Assembly: GCA_003217965.1 (NCBI GenBank) | Contig: QHNB01000094.1 | Location: forward strand, 1 to 42,813 | Length of the DNA: 42,813 bases | Source: Verrucomicrobiota bacterium | Lineage (GTDB): Bacteria > Verrucomicrobiota > Verrucomicrobiia > Chthoniobacterales > UBA10450 | Direction of reading: 5' to 3' | Shown here: piece after piece, positions 1 to 11,151 of the stretch | How the letters are laid out: each line of letters opens with the position of its first letter | Position numbering within the stretch: position 1 is the stretch's first letter | The notes under the pieces: generated by a model | Databases searched by the model: none | The model's input: only the letters and a program-made list of their open reading frames with translations | What the model was told of the DNA's origin: nothing | Translations under genes and position numbers: made by a program

Positions 1-1
1 G

Positions 2-2017
2 AAGCACTATATCAGTTACATTCCGCAAGAGGACGCCTTCGACGAACACCTCACCATCGGCGAGAACTTGCAGTTCGCCGCCGCCATCCGTTCGCCTCAT
101 CTGTCGCGGCGCGATCGGATGCGGCGGCTGGAGGGAAAATTAGTCGAGTTAGGTTTGAGCGAACGGCGAGATGCGGTCGTCGGCAGCGCCGTTAAGAAGA
201 CACTGAGCGGTGGCGAACGAAAACGGCTCAATATCGGTATGGACATGATCGGCTCAGCGGACGTCTACCTGTTCGACGAACCGACATCAGGTCTGAGCTC
301 GAAAGATTCCGAACACGTCATCGAAATCATCCGCTCGATGGCGCACAACAAAATCATCATCGTCACCATTCACCAGCCGAGCTCGAAGCTGTTTCAGATG
401 TTTCACAAGGCGATCCTGCTCGACAAAGGCGGCCGGCTCGTCTTTTTCGGGACGCCGACGGACATGCTCCGCTATTTCGCCGAGGCCGAGCATCAACATC
501 AATTCGGCGCCGATCTTGGCGCGTGCCCCTCCTGCGGCACAACGCGACCGGAATTCATTTTCGATGTGCTGGAGACGCCGCTGCGGGATTTGAGCGGCGA
601 CATCATTTACGAAGAGAACAATCGTGGACAGCTCGTGCCAGCGCGGCGCTATTCGCCCGAGTTTTGGCGCGACAAATACGAAGCGTTCCGGCTGATCCAG
701 GACGTCAAACAGGTTTCGTTGCGTAAAGAACCAGTTGCGCCGTTGCCGGCAGTGCCGGAACAAAAGAAACGGCGTCCGCCCATTCGCTGGCACGATGAGT
801 GGACCCAATTGCGCACCTTGCTCAAGCGCGCGTTCATCAGCAAACTGCGCAACCGTGGGAATCTGGTCATCACCATCGGTGTCGCGCCTGTGCTGGCGTT
901 TTTGATTGCGAGCATCCTTCGCTATTCCGACAGCGGGAAATATGATTTCGCCTCGGCTTACCACATCCCAACATTTTTATTTTTGACTCTGATCGTGGCG
1001 ATGTTCCTCGGCCTGACCAACAGCGCCGATGACATCATTCGCGATCGCGTGGTCCTTCAGCGGGAACGCAACTTGAGCGTGCGCCTGCCCTATTACGTTT
1101 TCGCGAAAACAGTTTCGCTGGGCGTATTCGCGCTCGTGCAATGCATCCTATTCGTGCTCATCGGCAATTACCTCCTCGAGATCCGCGGAATGTTTTGGAT
1201 CTATCTCGGCATCGTTTTTCTGACGGCGATGGGAGGAATCGCGCTCGGCCTGGTGGTTTCCTCGCTGGTTTCCGATGCCAAAACGGCAGCTAACATCGTC
1301 CCGCTCGTTCTCATTCCGCAAATTATCATGGGTGGCGCCCTCATTAAGTATGAGGACATGAATCGGAACCTCGGATTGGTTTATTCACTCACTCACTGGT
1401 TCAGCGAGCATCCGACAAAGGAGCAGGCCCAAAAGATGGATAGCAAGTTGCAGGTGCCATTCATCTGCGAGTTCATCGCTATGCGCTGGTCCTATGAGGA
1501 ACTGGTCGTCGCCCAGGCGAAGTTGAATCCGCTGACACGCCGACAGGATCGCGCGCAAAGCGAAATCGATCGGATTGTCAGCAAACACGAAACGACTCCG
1601 GAACAAACGAAGCGATTGAATGACCTAAAGGAAACGCTGGCCGTGCTTTCCGGATTGGAAGCGAAAACGCCCGATGAACTCGACCATTATCTCGGACAGA
1701 TCGATCAGGTAATCGATCGTAAGCGGCCGTTCGATCGCGCACTCTACAAAAACGCCAACGGCCCGGTTACAGCTGAAACGCTTTATCAGAACCAAAAAGT
1801 TTCCGATCTGGTCTCGAACGCAGAGATGGAGCAGAACGATTACCGGCGCGGTGGGAAACCGAATGTCTTTTTCGGTCAGGACAAACGTTATGCTGCTTTG
1901 AGGATCAATTTGTTCGTTTTCAACACCATCGTTTTAATCGTGTCTACCCTCGGTTTGCTGGGTCTGCTGCATTGGATTTTGCGGCGAGACCTCGAGGTGC
2001 GGCGAACAAGAACGTAG
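2..2017 (+). CDS. ABCG-type ABC transporter, ATPase-permease (5' partial)
   Basis: The reading frame is open from the left edge, so the N-terminus and Walker A lie outside the window; the TTG at 68 is internal. Visible ATPase parts are a Q-loop (IPQED), the signature LSGGERKR, Walker B with VYLFDEPTSG, and the switch histidine in TIHQPSS. This is the ABCG (White) order, with the nucleotide-binding domain before the membrane domain. An ABC2-type membrane domain follows, with about five hydrophobic spans between roughly residues 285 and 450 of the visible part. A polar, charged stretch of about 170 residues then separates the last-but-one span from a final span and an RR-rich cytoplasmic end. 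Bacterial members of this architecture often carry an FHA domain at the N-terminus, which cannot be checked here. The substrate is unknown. The gene is followed by a repeat-rich spacer. Confidence 0.85.
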   Translation, partial: KHYISYIPQEDAFDEHLTIGENLQFAAAIRSPHLSRRDRMRRLEGKLVELGLSERRDAVVGSAVKKTLSGGERKRLNIGMDMIGSADVYLFDEPTSGLSSKDSEHVIEIIRSMAHNKIIIVTIHQPSSKLFQMFHKAILLDKGGRLVFFGTPTDMLRYFAEAEHQHQFGADLGACPSCGTTRPEFIFDVLETPLRDLSGDIIYEENNRGQLVPARRYSPEFWRDKYEAFRLIQDVKQVSLRKEPVAPLPAVPEQKKRRPPIRWHDEWTQLRTLLKRAFISKLRNRGNLVITIGVAPVLAFLIASILRYSDSGKYDFASAYHIPTFLFLTLIVAMFLGLTNSADDIIRDRVVLQRERNLSVRLPYYVFAKTVSLGVFALVQCILFVLIGNYLLEIRGMFWIYLGIVFLTAMGGIALGLVVSSLVSDAKTAANIVPLVLIPQIIMGGALIKYEDMNRNLGLVYSLTHWFSEHPTKEQAQKMDSKLQVPFICEFIAMRWSYEELVVAQAKLNPLTRRQDRAQSEIDRIVSKHETTPEQTKRLNDLKETLAVLSGLEAKTPDELDHYLGQIDQVIDRKRPFDRALYKNANGPVTAETLYQNQKVSDLVSNAEMEQNDYRRGGKPNVFFGQDKRYAALRINLFVFNTIVLIVSTLGLLGLLHWILRRDLEVRRTRT

Positions 2018-2042
2018 CGACCGGGGTCGCAGCGAACGTATT

Positions 2043-2102
2043 GTAGCGTCCGTCGTCCGCAGCGGATCTGAAGAATTGCGGTGAGGACACCGCACTCTAC
2101 AG
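2043..2102. repeat. dispersed repeat, left copy (43-bp core)
   Basis: Positions 2060-2102 are the exact reverse complement of 3483-3525 (43 bp, no mismatch). The core contains the small hairpin GCGGTGaggaCACCGC. The preceding TAGCGTCCGTCGTCCGC belongs to a wider intergenic family also seen near 3526-3575 and 35925-35955. It is non-coding and lies just after the ABC transporter stop. Confidence 0.85.
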
Positions 2103-2156
2103 CGCGGAGTTGATGACTGCGTACGTTGGTATTTTGCCCGGGTAGGGCGATTGACC

Positions 2157-2252
2157 ATGCCAGTCCGGCTCGGACTCGCCCGCGGGCGGTTCGGTGAACC
2201 GCCCTTACCAGCTGTCGTCTGCCGGAAACGTTGGCAGCGAGCAATCGCTGCC
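2157..2252. repeat. palindromic REP-like elements, left flank of M24 gene
   Basis: A perfect 9-bp stem with 3-nt loop lies at 2184-2204 (GGGCGGTTC ggt GAACCGCCC), and a second 8-bp hairpin at 2233-2252 (GGCAGCGA gcaa TCGCTGCC). The segment 2157-2204 is repeated in inverse orientation at 3324-3367, with a 5-nt and a 1-nt indel. An open frame upstream of the M24 start (2194-2265) is made only of this repeat and is not regarded as coding. Confidence 0.8.
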
Positions 2253-2265
2253 TTACACTGGTTTC

Positions 2266-3303
2266 ATGGCCAAACAAAAACTGCTAGCTCGCCTCATCGT
2301 TGCGCCGAGCGATACCGATGCCGATATGCTTTATGCGACCCGCGTTTTTATCGGCGATCCCTTTATTCTTCTCGAGCAAAAGGGCAAGCGGACCCTCGTC
2401 CTGAGTGATCTGGAAATCGATCGGGCAAAGCGAACGGCGAAAGCGGACGAGTTCCTCATGTTGAGTGAACTCGAGCGGGAAATACAGGGCGAATCCAAAC
2501 AACCGCCACCTTACGAAAAAGTGCTCGCACATTTTTTAAACAAACGCGGTGTGAAACGCGCGATGGTGCCCGCGACTTTTCCATTGGGTTATGCAAAAGA
2601 GCTCGAACGCTGGGGCGTTTCGCTGGAAACGAGCAATGGACTTTTTTGGCCAGAGCGCGAGACCAAAACCGCCGAGGAAATCAAGATGCTCGGCCACGCC
2701 CTTCGAATCACAGAAGTAGGGATGAAGCGGGCGATGGAAGTTCTAAAAGCGTCCAAACCGGGACCGGGCAAAAAGCTGAAGTGGTCGGGAAAACCGTTAA
2801 CATCGGAAGTGGTGCGCGCGGAAATTGATTCCGCGATTTTGCGGGCAGGCGGGCTTCCGGCAAATACGATCGTGGCCGGGGGCGATCAGGCCTGCGATCC
2901 GCATGAGCGCGGCCATGGGCCGATCTATGCAAACTCCCTGATCATCCTCGATATTTTTCCGAGGGACGCAAAGACAGGCTATTACGGCGACATGACGCGC
3001 ACGGTCGTGCGTGGCCGTGCGAGTGAAGAGCAGCGCAAGCTTTGGGAAACGGTTAGAGCGGGTCAGGCGTTGGCGTTGAAAAACATCAAAGCAGGGGTCG
3101 ATGGTTTGAGTATTCATCGGGCAATTCAAAAACTATTTGCCGAGCGCGGTTATCCGACGGAAGTGCGCAACGGCCGTCGCGTCGGTTTTTTCCACGGCAC
3201 CGGCCATGGACTTGGACTTGAGATTCACATTGAAGACGTGGTCATCGTGGAGCGAGACGGATGCCGGGTTCTCTCGCGTTTCCCCAAGCAATTAGAAATT
3301 TAA
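2266..3303 (+). CDS. M24-family Xaa-Pro aminopeptidase-like protein, internally shortened
   Basis: The product belongs to the M24 'pita-bread' metallopeptidases, which remove an N-terminal residue ahead of proline using two metal ions. A creatinase-like N-terminal domain covers about residues 1-130 and the M24 domain the rest. Metal ligands visible are D229 (ILDIFP), D242 (YGDMTRT) and H314 (GTGHGLG). After IH at 320-321 the usual segment with the TVEPG glutamate is absent. The chain jumps straight to IEDVV, which matches the later RIED motif, and ends with the family-typical RFPKQLEI. About 35-40 residues therefore seem deleted in frame, including one of the five metal ligands, so activity is doubtful. 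The ATG at 2266 (MAKQK) is preferred because upstream codons lie in a repeat. Inverted repeats flank the gene. Confidence 0.75.
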   Translation: MAKQKLLARLIVAPSDTDADMLYATRVFIGDPFILLEQKGKRTLVLSDLEIDRAKRTAKADEFLMLSELEREIQGESKQPPPYEKVLAHFLNKRGVKRAMVPATFPLGYAKELERWGVSLETSNGLFWPERETKTAEEIKMLGHALRITEVGMKRAMEVLKASKPGPGKKLKWSGKPLTSEVVRAEIDSAILRAGGLPANTIVAGGDQACDPHERGHGPIYANSLIILDIFPRDAKTGYYGDMTRTVVRGRASEEQRKLWETVRAGQALALKNIKAGVDGLSIHRAIQKLFAERGYPTEVRNGRRVGFFHGTGHGLGLEIHIEDVVIVERDGCRVLSRFPKQLEI

Positions 3304-3624
3304 CGAATATGGTTCGTGATAGGGGGCGGTTCACCGAACCGCCCGCGGGGCGAGTCCGGACTGGCATCGGTTTCCGTCTGCCGTTCACCCGTTTTCTCCG
3401 CTGAGGATCGCGGACTTTCAAAAAGCGCACTCTCGCTTTCGTTTCTGCCGCCAGTGACGGCGGCAGCTACAATGCCTGCGTGCTGTAGAGTGCGGTGTCC
3501 TCACCGCAATTCTTCAGATCCGCTGAGACAGCGGACGCTACAGCAGACCCCTGAGAACAGCGGACGCTACAAGTGCGGCCAAATGAACGGTGGCGCACGC
3601 GCCTGGTCTAACAAGAGGATAATT
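3304..3624. repeat. 321-bp gene-free spacer filled with inverted repeats
   Basis: No gene is supported here. Contents in order are: a palindrome at 3324-3344 (GGGCGGTTC acc GAACCGCCC) within the inverse copy of 2157-2204; a hairpin at 3445-3466 (CTGCCGCC agtgac GGCGGCAG), part of which recurs at 6595-6611; the 43-bp inverse copy of 2060-2102 at 3483-3525; and two short direct units CAGCGGACGCTACA near 3529 and 3558. The last 30 bases hold the Shine-Dalgarno sequence of the next gene. Confidence 0.8.
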
Positions 3625-4326
3625 ATGTACCCCTACGGCTACGGCGGTTTTATTGGGAACTGGCTGCTCCTCATTGCGGTGCCAATGATCATCGGACTTT
3701 GGGCCCAATTCCGGGTTAGCAGCGCTTTCCGCAAATGGGGCGAAGTCCGCGCCAGCGCGAACATTACGGGCGCGGAATGTGCCCGCGAAATTTTAACAGC
3801 AGCAAACATTCGCGATGTCGATGTGATCGAGACGAATGATTACCTGGGCGATCATTATGATCCGACGAGCAAGAAACTTTGTCTCTCCAGCAACGTTCAC
3901 AACACGCCTTCGGTGGCGGCGCTCGGTATTGCTGCCCATGAGACCGGACACGCCATTCAACACGCCAAAGCATATGCACCATTGCAATGGCGAATGGCGA
4001 TCGTCCCGGTAACGATGTTCGCCTCGCGCATGCTGCCGTTCGTTATTTTCGGCGGTTTATTTTTCCACCTCACTGGTCTGATTACGCTTGGCATCTACTG
4101 TTATTTGATCCTCCTCGTATTCCAGTTGATCACCTTGCCGGTAGAGTTCGATGCCTCGCGCCGCGCGAAAATCATTCTCCAGCAGATGGGAATCGTGCAA
4201 CCGGGTGCCGAAGTTGCCGGGGTCAATCAGGTGTTGAATGCTGCGGCATTGACTTATGTCGCTGCTTTCATCGCCGTGCTCGGTAACCTCCTTTATCTGC
4301 TCTCCGTGCGCGATCGCCGCAACTGA
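3625..4326 (+). CDS. membrane zinc metallopeptidase, YugP/Zn_peptidase_2 family
   Basis: The 233-aa protein has a first membrane span near residues 9-28, then a soluble part holding the zincin motif HETGH in AAHETGHAIQHA (about residues 109-120), then two or three further spans and a last one near the C-terminus. Length, the hydrophobic ends and the position of HExxH match the YugP-like neutral zinc metallopeptidases (PF04298). The function of that family is poorly known; membrane protein quality control is a guess. The ATG at 3625 is chosen because AGAGGA lies 5 nt upstream and the protein begins with the family-like MYPYGYGG; the frame is open further upstream, but only through repeat DNA. 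It is followed after a short gap by the sigma factor gene on the same strand. Confidence 0.85.
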   Translation: MYPYGYGGFIGNWLLLIAVPMIIGLWAQFRVSSAFRKWGEVRASANITGAECAREILTAANIRDVDVIETNDYLGDHYDPTSKKLCLSSNVHNTPSVAALGIAAHETGHAIQHAKAYAPLQWRMAIVPVTMFASRMLPFVIFGGLFFHLTGLITLGIYCYLILLVFQLITLPVEFDASRRAKIILQQMGIVQPGAEVAGVNQVLNAAALTYVAAFIAVLGNLLYLLSVRDRRN

Positions 4327-4442
4327 GCCACCTTGCGGGGTTGAATAAGATGAGTTCCTCCGTCGCATTGCCGGCACCGCGGCGCATCTCCGATTTGTTG
4401 TCGTCGGGTCCAGGCGCGAATGTTAAACGAAGGACACGGGCC

Positions 4443-5039
4443 ATGGACCAGCCGCGCACGGACGAAGACCAGGAACTGGTTGCGCGCACGCAGGACGGCG
4501 ATGCGGGCGCATTCGATCAGCTGGTGGTGAAATACACGCCCCGTCTTTATGGCTTGGTCTATAACATGACCGCGAACCACGAGGACACGAATGATCTATT
4601 GCAGGACATTTTCGCCAAGGCTTACAAGTCGATTCGGGGTTTCCGCGGCAAGTCGTCATTCTACACCTGGATCCACTCCATTGCGGTCAACATGACGCTG
4701 AACTTCTTGAAGAAGCGCGGCCGCCGGTTTCATCTCAGCCTGGATGATGTCGATGCCAGCATCCAAAATGACAAAGAATTCCTCGAACTTACAGCGACGA
4801 GCAGTCCGGTGCGCGAAGCGGATCTTTCTGAGCTGCAGCGAAGATTGAACGAGGCTATGATGAAGTTGTCTGATGAACACAGAGCCGTGGTCACCATGTT
4901 CCACATTCAAGGGATGCCACACGCCGAGATCAGTAAAATCTTGAACGTTTCTGAAGGCACGGTACGTTCACGGCTCTTCTACGCGAATCGGCAACTGCAA
5001 AACTATCTAGAGGAATTTCGTAAAAATCCGGTGTCGTAA
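4443..5039 (+). CDS. ECF-type RNA polymerase sigma factor (RpoE-like)
   Basis: The product directs RNA polymerase to a stress-type promoter set. Region 2 is seen in AFDQLVVKYTPRLYGLVYNM and DTNDLLQDIFAKAYKSI, followed by the GKSSFYTWIHSIAVNMTLNF block. Region 4 contains LSDEHRAVVTMFHIQGM and the helix-turn-helix HAEISKILNVSEGTVRSRL. The start at 4443 (MDQPRTDEDQ) is favoured by GAAGGA 8 nt upstream; an ATG at 4350 would add 31 residues that do not look sigma-like. The 198-aa length is usual for the family. Immediately downstream are a one-span membrane protein and an HtrA-like protein on the same strand. This is the layout of sigma/anti-sigma/envelope-sensor modules such as rpoE-rseA, suggesting envelope stress control. 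Confidence 0.9.
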   Translation: MDQPRTDEDQELVARTQDGDAGAFDQLVVKYTPRLYGLVYNMTANHEDTNDLLQDIFAKAYKSIRGFRGKSSFYTWIHSIAVNMTLNFLKKRGRRFHLSLDDVDASIQNDKEFLELTATSSPVREADLSELQRRLNEAMMKLSDEHRAVVTMFHIQGMPHAEISKILNVSEGTVRSRLFYANRQLQNYLEEFRKNPVS

Positions 5040-5051
5040 GGGTGGGTAGAA

Positions 5052-5528
5052 ATGGACGAATTTGACGATAAAGAGATTGGCCGGCTGTTGCGCTTGAAGA
5101 AATTCGAGCAACCGCCGCCGGATTATTTCGAAAACTTCCTCCACGAATTCCATCGCCGGCAGCGCGACGAACTGCTCCGGCAACCACTGTGGAAAATCGC
5201 GATAGAGCGGGCGCAGGATTTTATGTTGCGCCTCAATGTCGGCCGGCTTGCGTCCTATCCGGTCGCAGCTACCGCCGTTCTAGTCTGCGCGGCGGTTCTT
5301 TCCTTGAAGATTTATCAGACGCCGCAAGCCCCGAGCGTTGCGCAAATCCAATCCACTGTTCCCGCCGTGCAGAGCGACTGGAATCTGGCTTCGCAGGTTT
5401 CCGGGGTGATGGTGGCCCAGCCGCGCCCAGTCTTTAATGCCAATCTCTCGACTCATCGGAAAACCGCCCCGCCGCGTTACGTGCTCGACAGCATGCCTGT
5501 GAGTTATGAGTCGACTTTGCGATTCTAA
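5052..5528 (+). CDS. single-span membrane protein, putative anti-sigma factor
   Basis: No family was recognised with confidence. The 158-aa protein has a charged, probably cytoplasmic N-terminal part (MDEFDDKEIGRLLRLKKFEQ and an HEFHRRQRDELL helix), one hydrophobic span near residues 68-87, and a low-complexity exported tail rich in Ala, Pro and Gln. It starts 12 nt after the sigma factor stop and overlaps the next gene by 23 nt, so translation of the three is probably coupled. Topology and position fit a membrane-bound anti-sigma factor that holds the ECF sigma. This is inference from context, as no zinc-binding HxxxCxxC motif is present. It could instead be an assembly or anchor partner of the downstream HtrA-like protein. 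Confidence 0.7.
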   Translation: MDEFDDKEIGRLLRLKKFEQPPPDYFENFLHEFHRRQRDELLRQPLWKIAIERAQDFMLRLNVGRLASYPVAATAVLVCAAVLSLKIYQTPQAPSVAQIQSTVPAVQSDWNLASQVSGVMVAQPRPVFNANLSTHRKTAPPRYVLDSMPVSYESTLRF

Positions 5529-6582
5529 TCGCGCGGCGATTGTTTTCGGAAAATCTGATCGCGTGGTTCGTTGGCTTATCCTGCTGATTTTTGCTTTCGC
5601 GCTCTCCGCGCGTGGGCAGGAACAATCTAGCGACAGCATCAGTCGTGAGGTCAAACAACTCTTTGATCGGTGCGCGCGATCGGTCGTGAAAATTCATGGC
5701 CGGGATGAGCACAGCGATCTTTCCGGTACCGGGTTTTTTATCGATCCCACCGGCACCATTTACACCGCCTACGCGGTCGGCGGAGAAGCGACTAATTTCA
5801 GCGTTGAATTCGGCGGCAAAAAATTTCCGGCCCGCCAAATGGTCGCCGATCTGCGGAGCGGAATTGCCATGCTCAAAATCGATAGCGCGTCCCCGGCGTT
5901 ACCAATTGGCAAATCGGAGCAGCTCACCGTGGCTGCGCCAGTGGTGATGATCGGTTATCCGCTCGATCTACCCGAAACACCCAGTTTCGGAATGATTGCC
6001 GGTTTTGATCGAAAATATCTCGACCGTTATCTGACGACTACTCATTTGCGGGCGAATTTGGCGACACAACGAGGCGAAGCGGGCGCGCCGCTTTTGAATA
6101 TGAAAGGCGAGGTTGTGGGAATCGTCGTGAGTAGCCTCGAAAATAGCTCTTCCTGCTATGCGCTGCCGATTGAAGCGGCGGAAAAAATCCGGAGCGATTT
6201 CGTGCGCTTCGGAGAAGTGCGTCACGGCTGGATCGGTGGCCATTTGACGGAAGCTGCCGAGGAAATCAATGGTTCGCGCGCGGAAATGACGGAAGTCTTA
6301 GAAAACACGCCAGCGGCAAATTGCGGCTTACAAGCGGGTGACATTCTATTGCGAGTCGGTCGCAAAGAAATCCATCAGCCCGATGATATCATCGATGCGT
6401 CATTCTTCCTCACCGCCGGGGACATTGTCCCAATCACGGTGAGGCGCGGCGGCGAGAAATTGACATTTAATGTGCGTGCGGAGCTCCACCCAGCTGTCCA
6501 GCATTTGCCAATGCTCGCCTCGCCTGGGGGGAACCAAGCGCTGCCGTTAAATCTGCAAAAACCGCCCGATAACACGCCTTAA
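5506..6582 (+). CDS. HtrA/DegS-like protein with PDZ domain, catalytic triad lost
   Basis: The protein has a signal/anchor segment (about residues 20-37, ending ALSARGQ), a trypsin-like fold (about 45-235) and one PDZ domain (about 240-325). The alignment to HtrA proteases is clear over the GTGFFIDPTGTIYT, RSGIAMLKI and GAPLLNMKGEVVGIV blocks. The catalytic positions are all replaced: Ala90 where TNxHVV has His, Gly119 where TDLA has Asp, and Ala192 where GNSGGP has Ser. It is therefore a pseudoprotease by sequence. It overlaps the preceding membrane protein gene by 23 nt and sits in the sigma factor operon, so a sensing or scaffolding role in the periplasm is plausible. A GTG at 5563 would give a shorter, cleaner signal peptide. 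An intact HtrA is encoded at 11152-12645. Confidence 0.85.
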   Translation: MSRLCDSNRAAIVFGKSDRVVRWLILLIFAFALSARGQEQSSDSISREVKQLFDRCARSVVKIHGRDEHSDLSGTGFFIDPTGTIYTAYAVGGEATNFSVEFGGKKFPARQMVADLRSGIAMLKIDSASPALPIGKSEQLTVAAPVVMIGYPLDLPETPSFGMIAGFDRKYLDRYLTTTHLRANLATQRGEAGAPLLNMKGEVVGIVVSSLENSSSCYALPIEAAEKIRSDFVRFGEVRHGWIGGHLTEAAEEINGSRAEMTEVLENTPAANCGLQAGDILLRVGRKEIHQPDDIIDASFFLTAGDIVPITVRRGGEKLTFNVRAELHPAVQHLPMLASPGGNQALPLNLQKPPDNTP

Positions 6583-6594
6583 TTTCTAGCTGAC

Positions 6595-6702
6595 GCCGTC
6601 ACTGGCGGCAGATGGTCATTTCGAGCTGCCTAGCGGACGAGAGATCTCGCGGTTGCCTTTCAGCACGCTCGAAAGATCCCTCGCGTTCGCTCGGGATGAC
6701 AG
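6595..6702. repeat. intergenic repeats after the HtrA-like gene
   Basis: Positions 6595-6611 match, in inverse orientation, part of the hairpin at 3445-3466. Positions 6615-6702 form a unit starting GTCATTTCGAG and ending TCGGGATGACA. This pattern, a GTCATTTCGAGC start with a near-complementary GATGACA end, recurs at 14738 and 22630. It separates two convergent genes, but no U-rich terminator tail is evident. Confidence 0.6.
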
Positions 6703-6749
6703 AAAGGGCATGATATCGGCGTTGCAAGCTGCCGCCGCGGCTTGAAAGG

Positions 6750-10606
<3,857 letters not shown>

Positions 10607-10721
10607 CTTTTCGTCGAAAATGGGTTTCGCAGCCTTACAAATGTCGGAAATCTCGGAATATTGCATAAGCGCATTTGAGCGGTGCAATGCGAATTTAAGT
10701 AAACTCAACAAGGAAATCGTT

Positions 10722-10871
10722 ATGCTCTGGACAATCTTTGTCATTCTGTTGGTGCTCTGGCTTCTTGGTTTGGTCAGCTCTTACACGCTGGGCGGATTCA
10801 TCCATATCTTGTTGGTGATCGCTGTCGTGATCCTGATCATTAACCTGGTCGGTGGGCGTCGCACACTTTGA
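10722..10871 (+). CDS. tiny two-span membrane protein, lmo0937/DUF5670 type
   Basis: This 49-aa protein starts MLWTIFVILLVLWLLGLVSS and has two hydrophobic helices, the second ending LIINLVGGRR. AAGGA lies 7 nt before the ATG, which settles the start; the frame is open for 34 codons further upstream without a convincing start. The pattern matches the lmo0937 family of short membrane proteins, whose role is unknown but which are often stress-linked. It is followed after 3 nt by another small membrane protein, so the two are probably co-transcribed. Confidence 0.75.
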   Translation: MLWTIFVILLVLWLLGLVSSYTLGGFIHILLVIAVVILIINLVGGRRTL

Positions 10872-10874
10872 CCA

Positions 10875-11096
10875 ATGAGGCCCGCCGGAATCGTCGGGAT
10901 CATCCTCATCATCATCGGTGTCATCGCGTTGACGCTTGGAGGCATTTCCTACACCAAGCGCGAGAAAGTCATCGATGCCGGGCCGCTCCAAGTCAGCGCG
11001 GATAAAGAAAAGACGATTCCACTTCCTCCTGTGCTTGGAGGAATTTGTCTGGTCGGCGGCATTGTCCTTGTAATCGTTGGCAGCCGACGATCCTGA
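10875..11096 (+). CDS. DUF3185-family small membrane protein
   Basis: The 73-aa protein has two membrane helices, one at the N-terminus (about 5-26) and one at the C-terminus (about 50-70). They are separated by a polar stretch with YTKREKVIDAGPLQVSADKE, a conserved signature of DUF3185. The function is unknown. The ATG follows the stop of the preceding small membrane gene by only 3 nt, and the gene ends 55 nt before the convergent htrA gene. The pair looks like a two-gene unit of envelope-associated small proteins. Confidence 0.8.
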   Translation: MRPAGIVGIILIIIGVIALTLGGISYTKREKVIDAGPLQVSADKEKTIPLPPVLGGICLVGGIVLVIVGSRRS

Positions 11097-11151
11097 GGGT
11101 CCTAGGCTCCTCCCTCGCGAGGCATCTTTAGCTGCCTAACTTCCAGCCGCG

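Noticed and set aside
68-70. TTG as start of the ABC transporter
   Set aside because: The frame continues open to the left edge and encodes the Q-loop region before this codon, so the gene begins outside the window.
3526-3575. CRISPR-like short direct repeats
   Set aside because: Only two CAGCGGACGCTACA units with unequal spacing, part of the dispersed intergenic repeat family; no array and no cas genes.
4341-4442. Longer sigma factor starting at TTG 4341 or ATG 4350
   Set aside because: The extra residues do not resemble sigma region 1 and the internal ATG at 4443 has a good Shine-Dalgarno sequence at proper distance; the longer form is not fully excluded.
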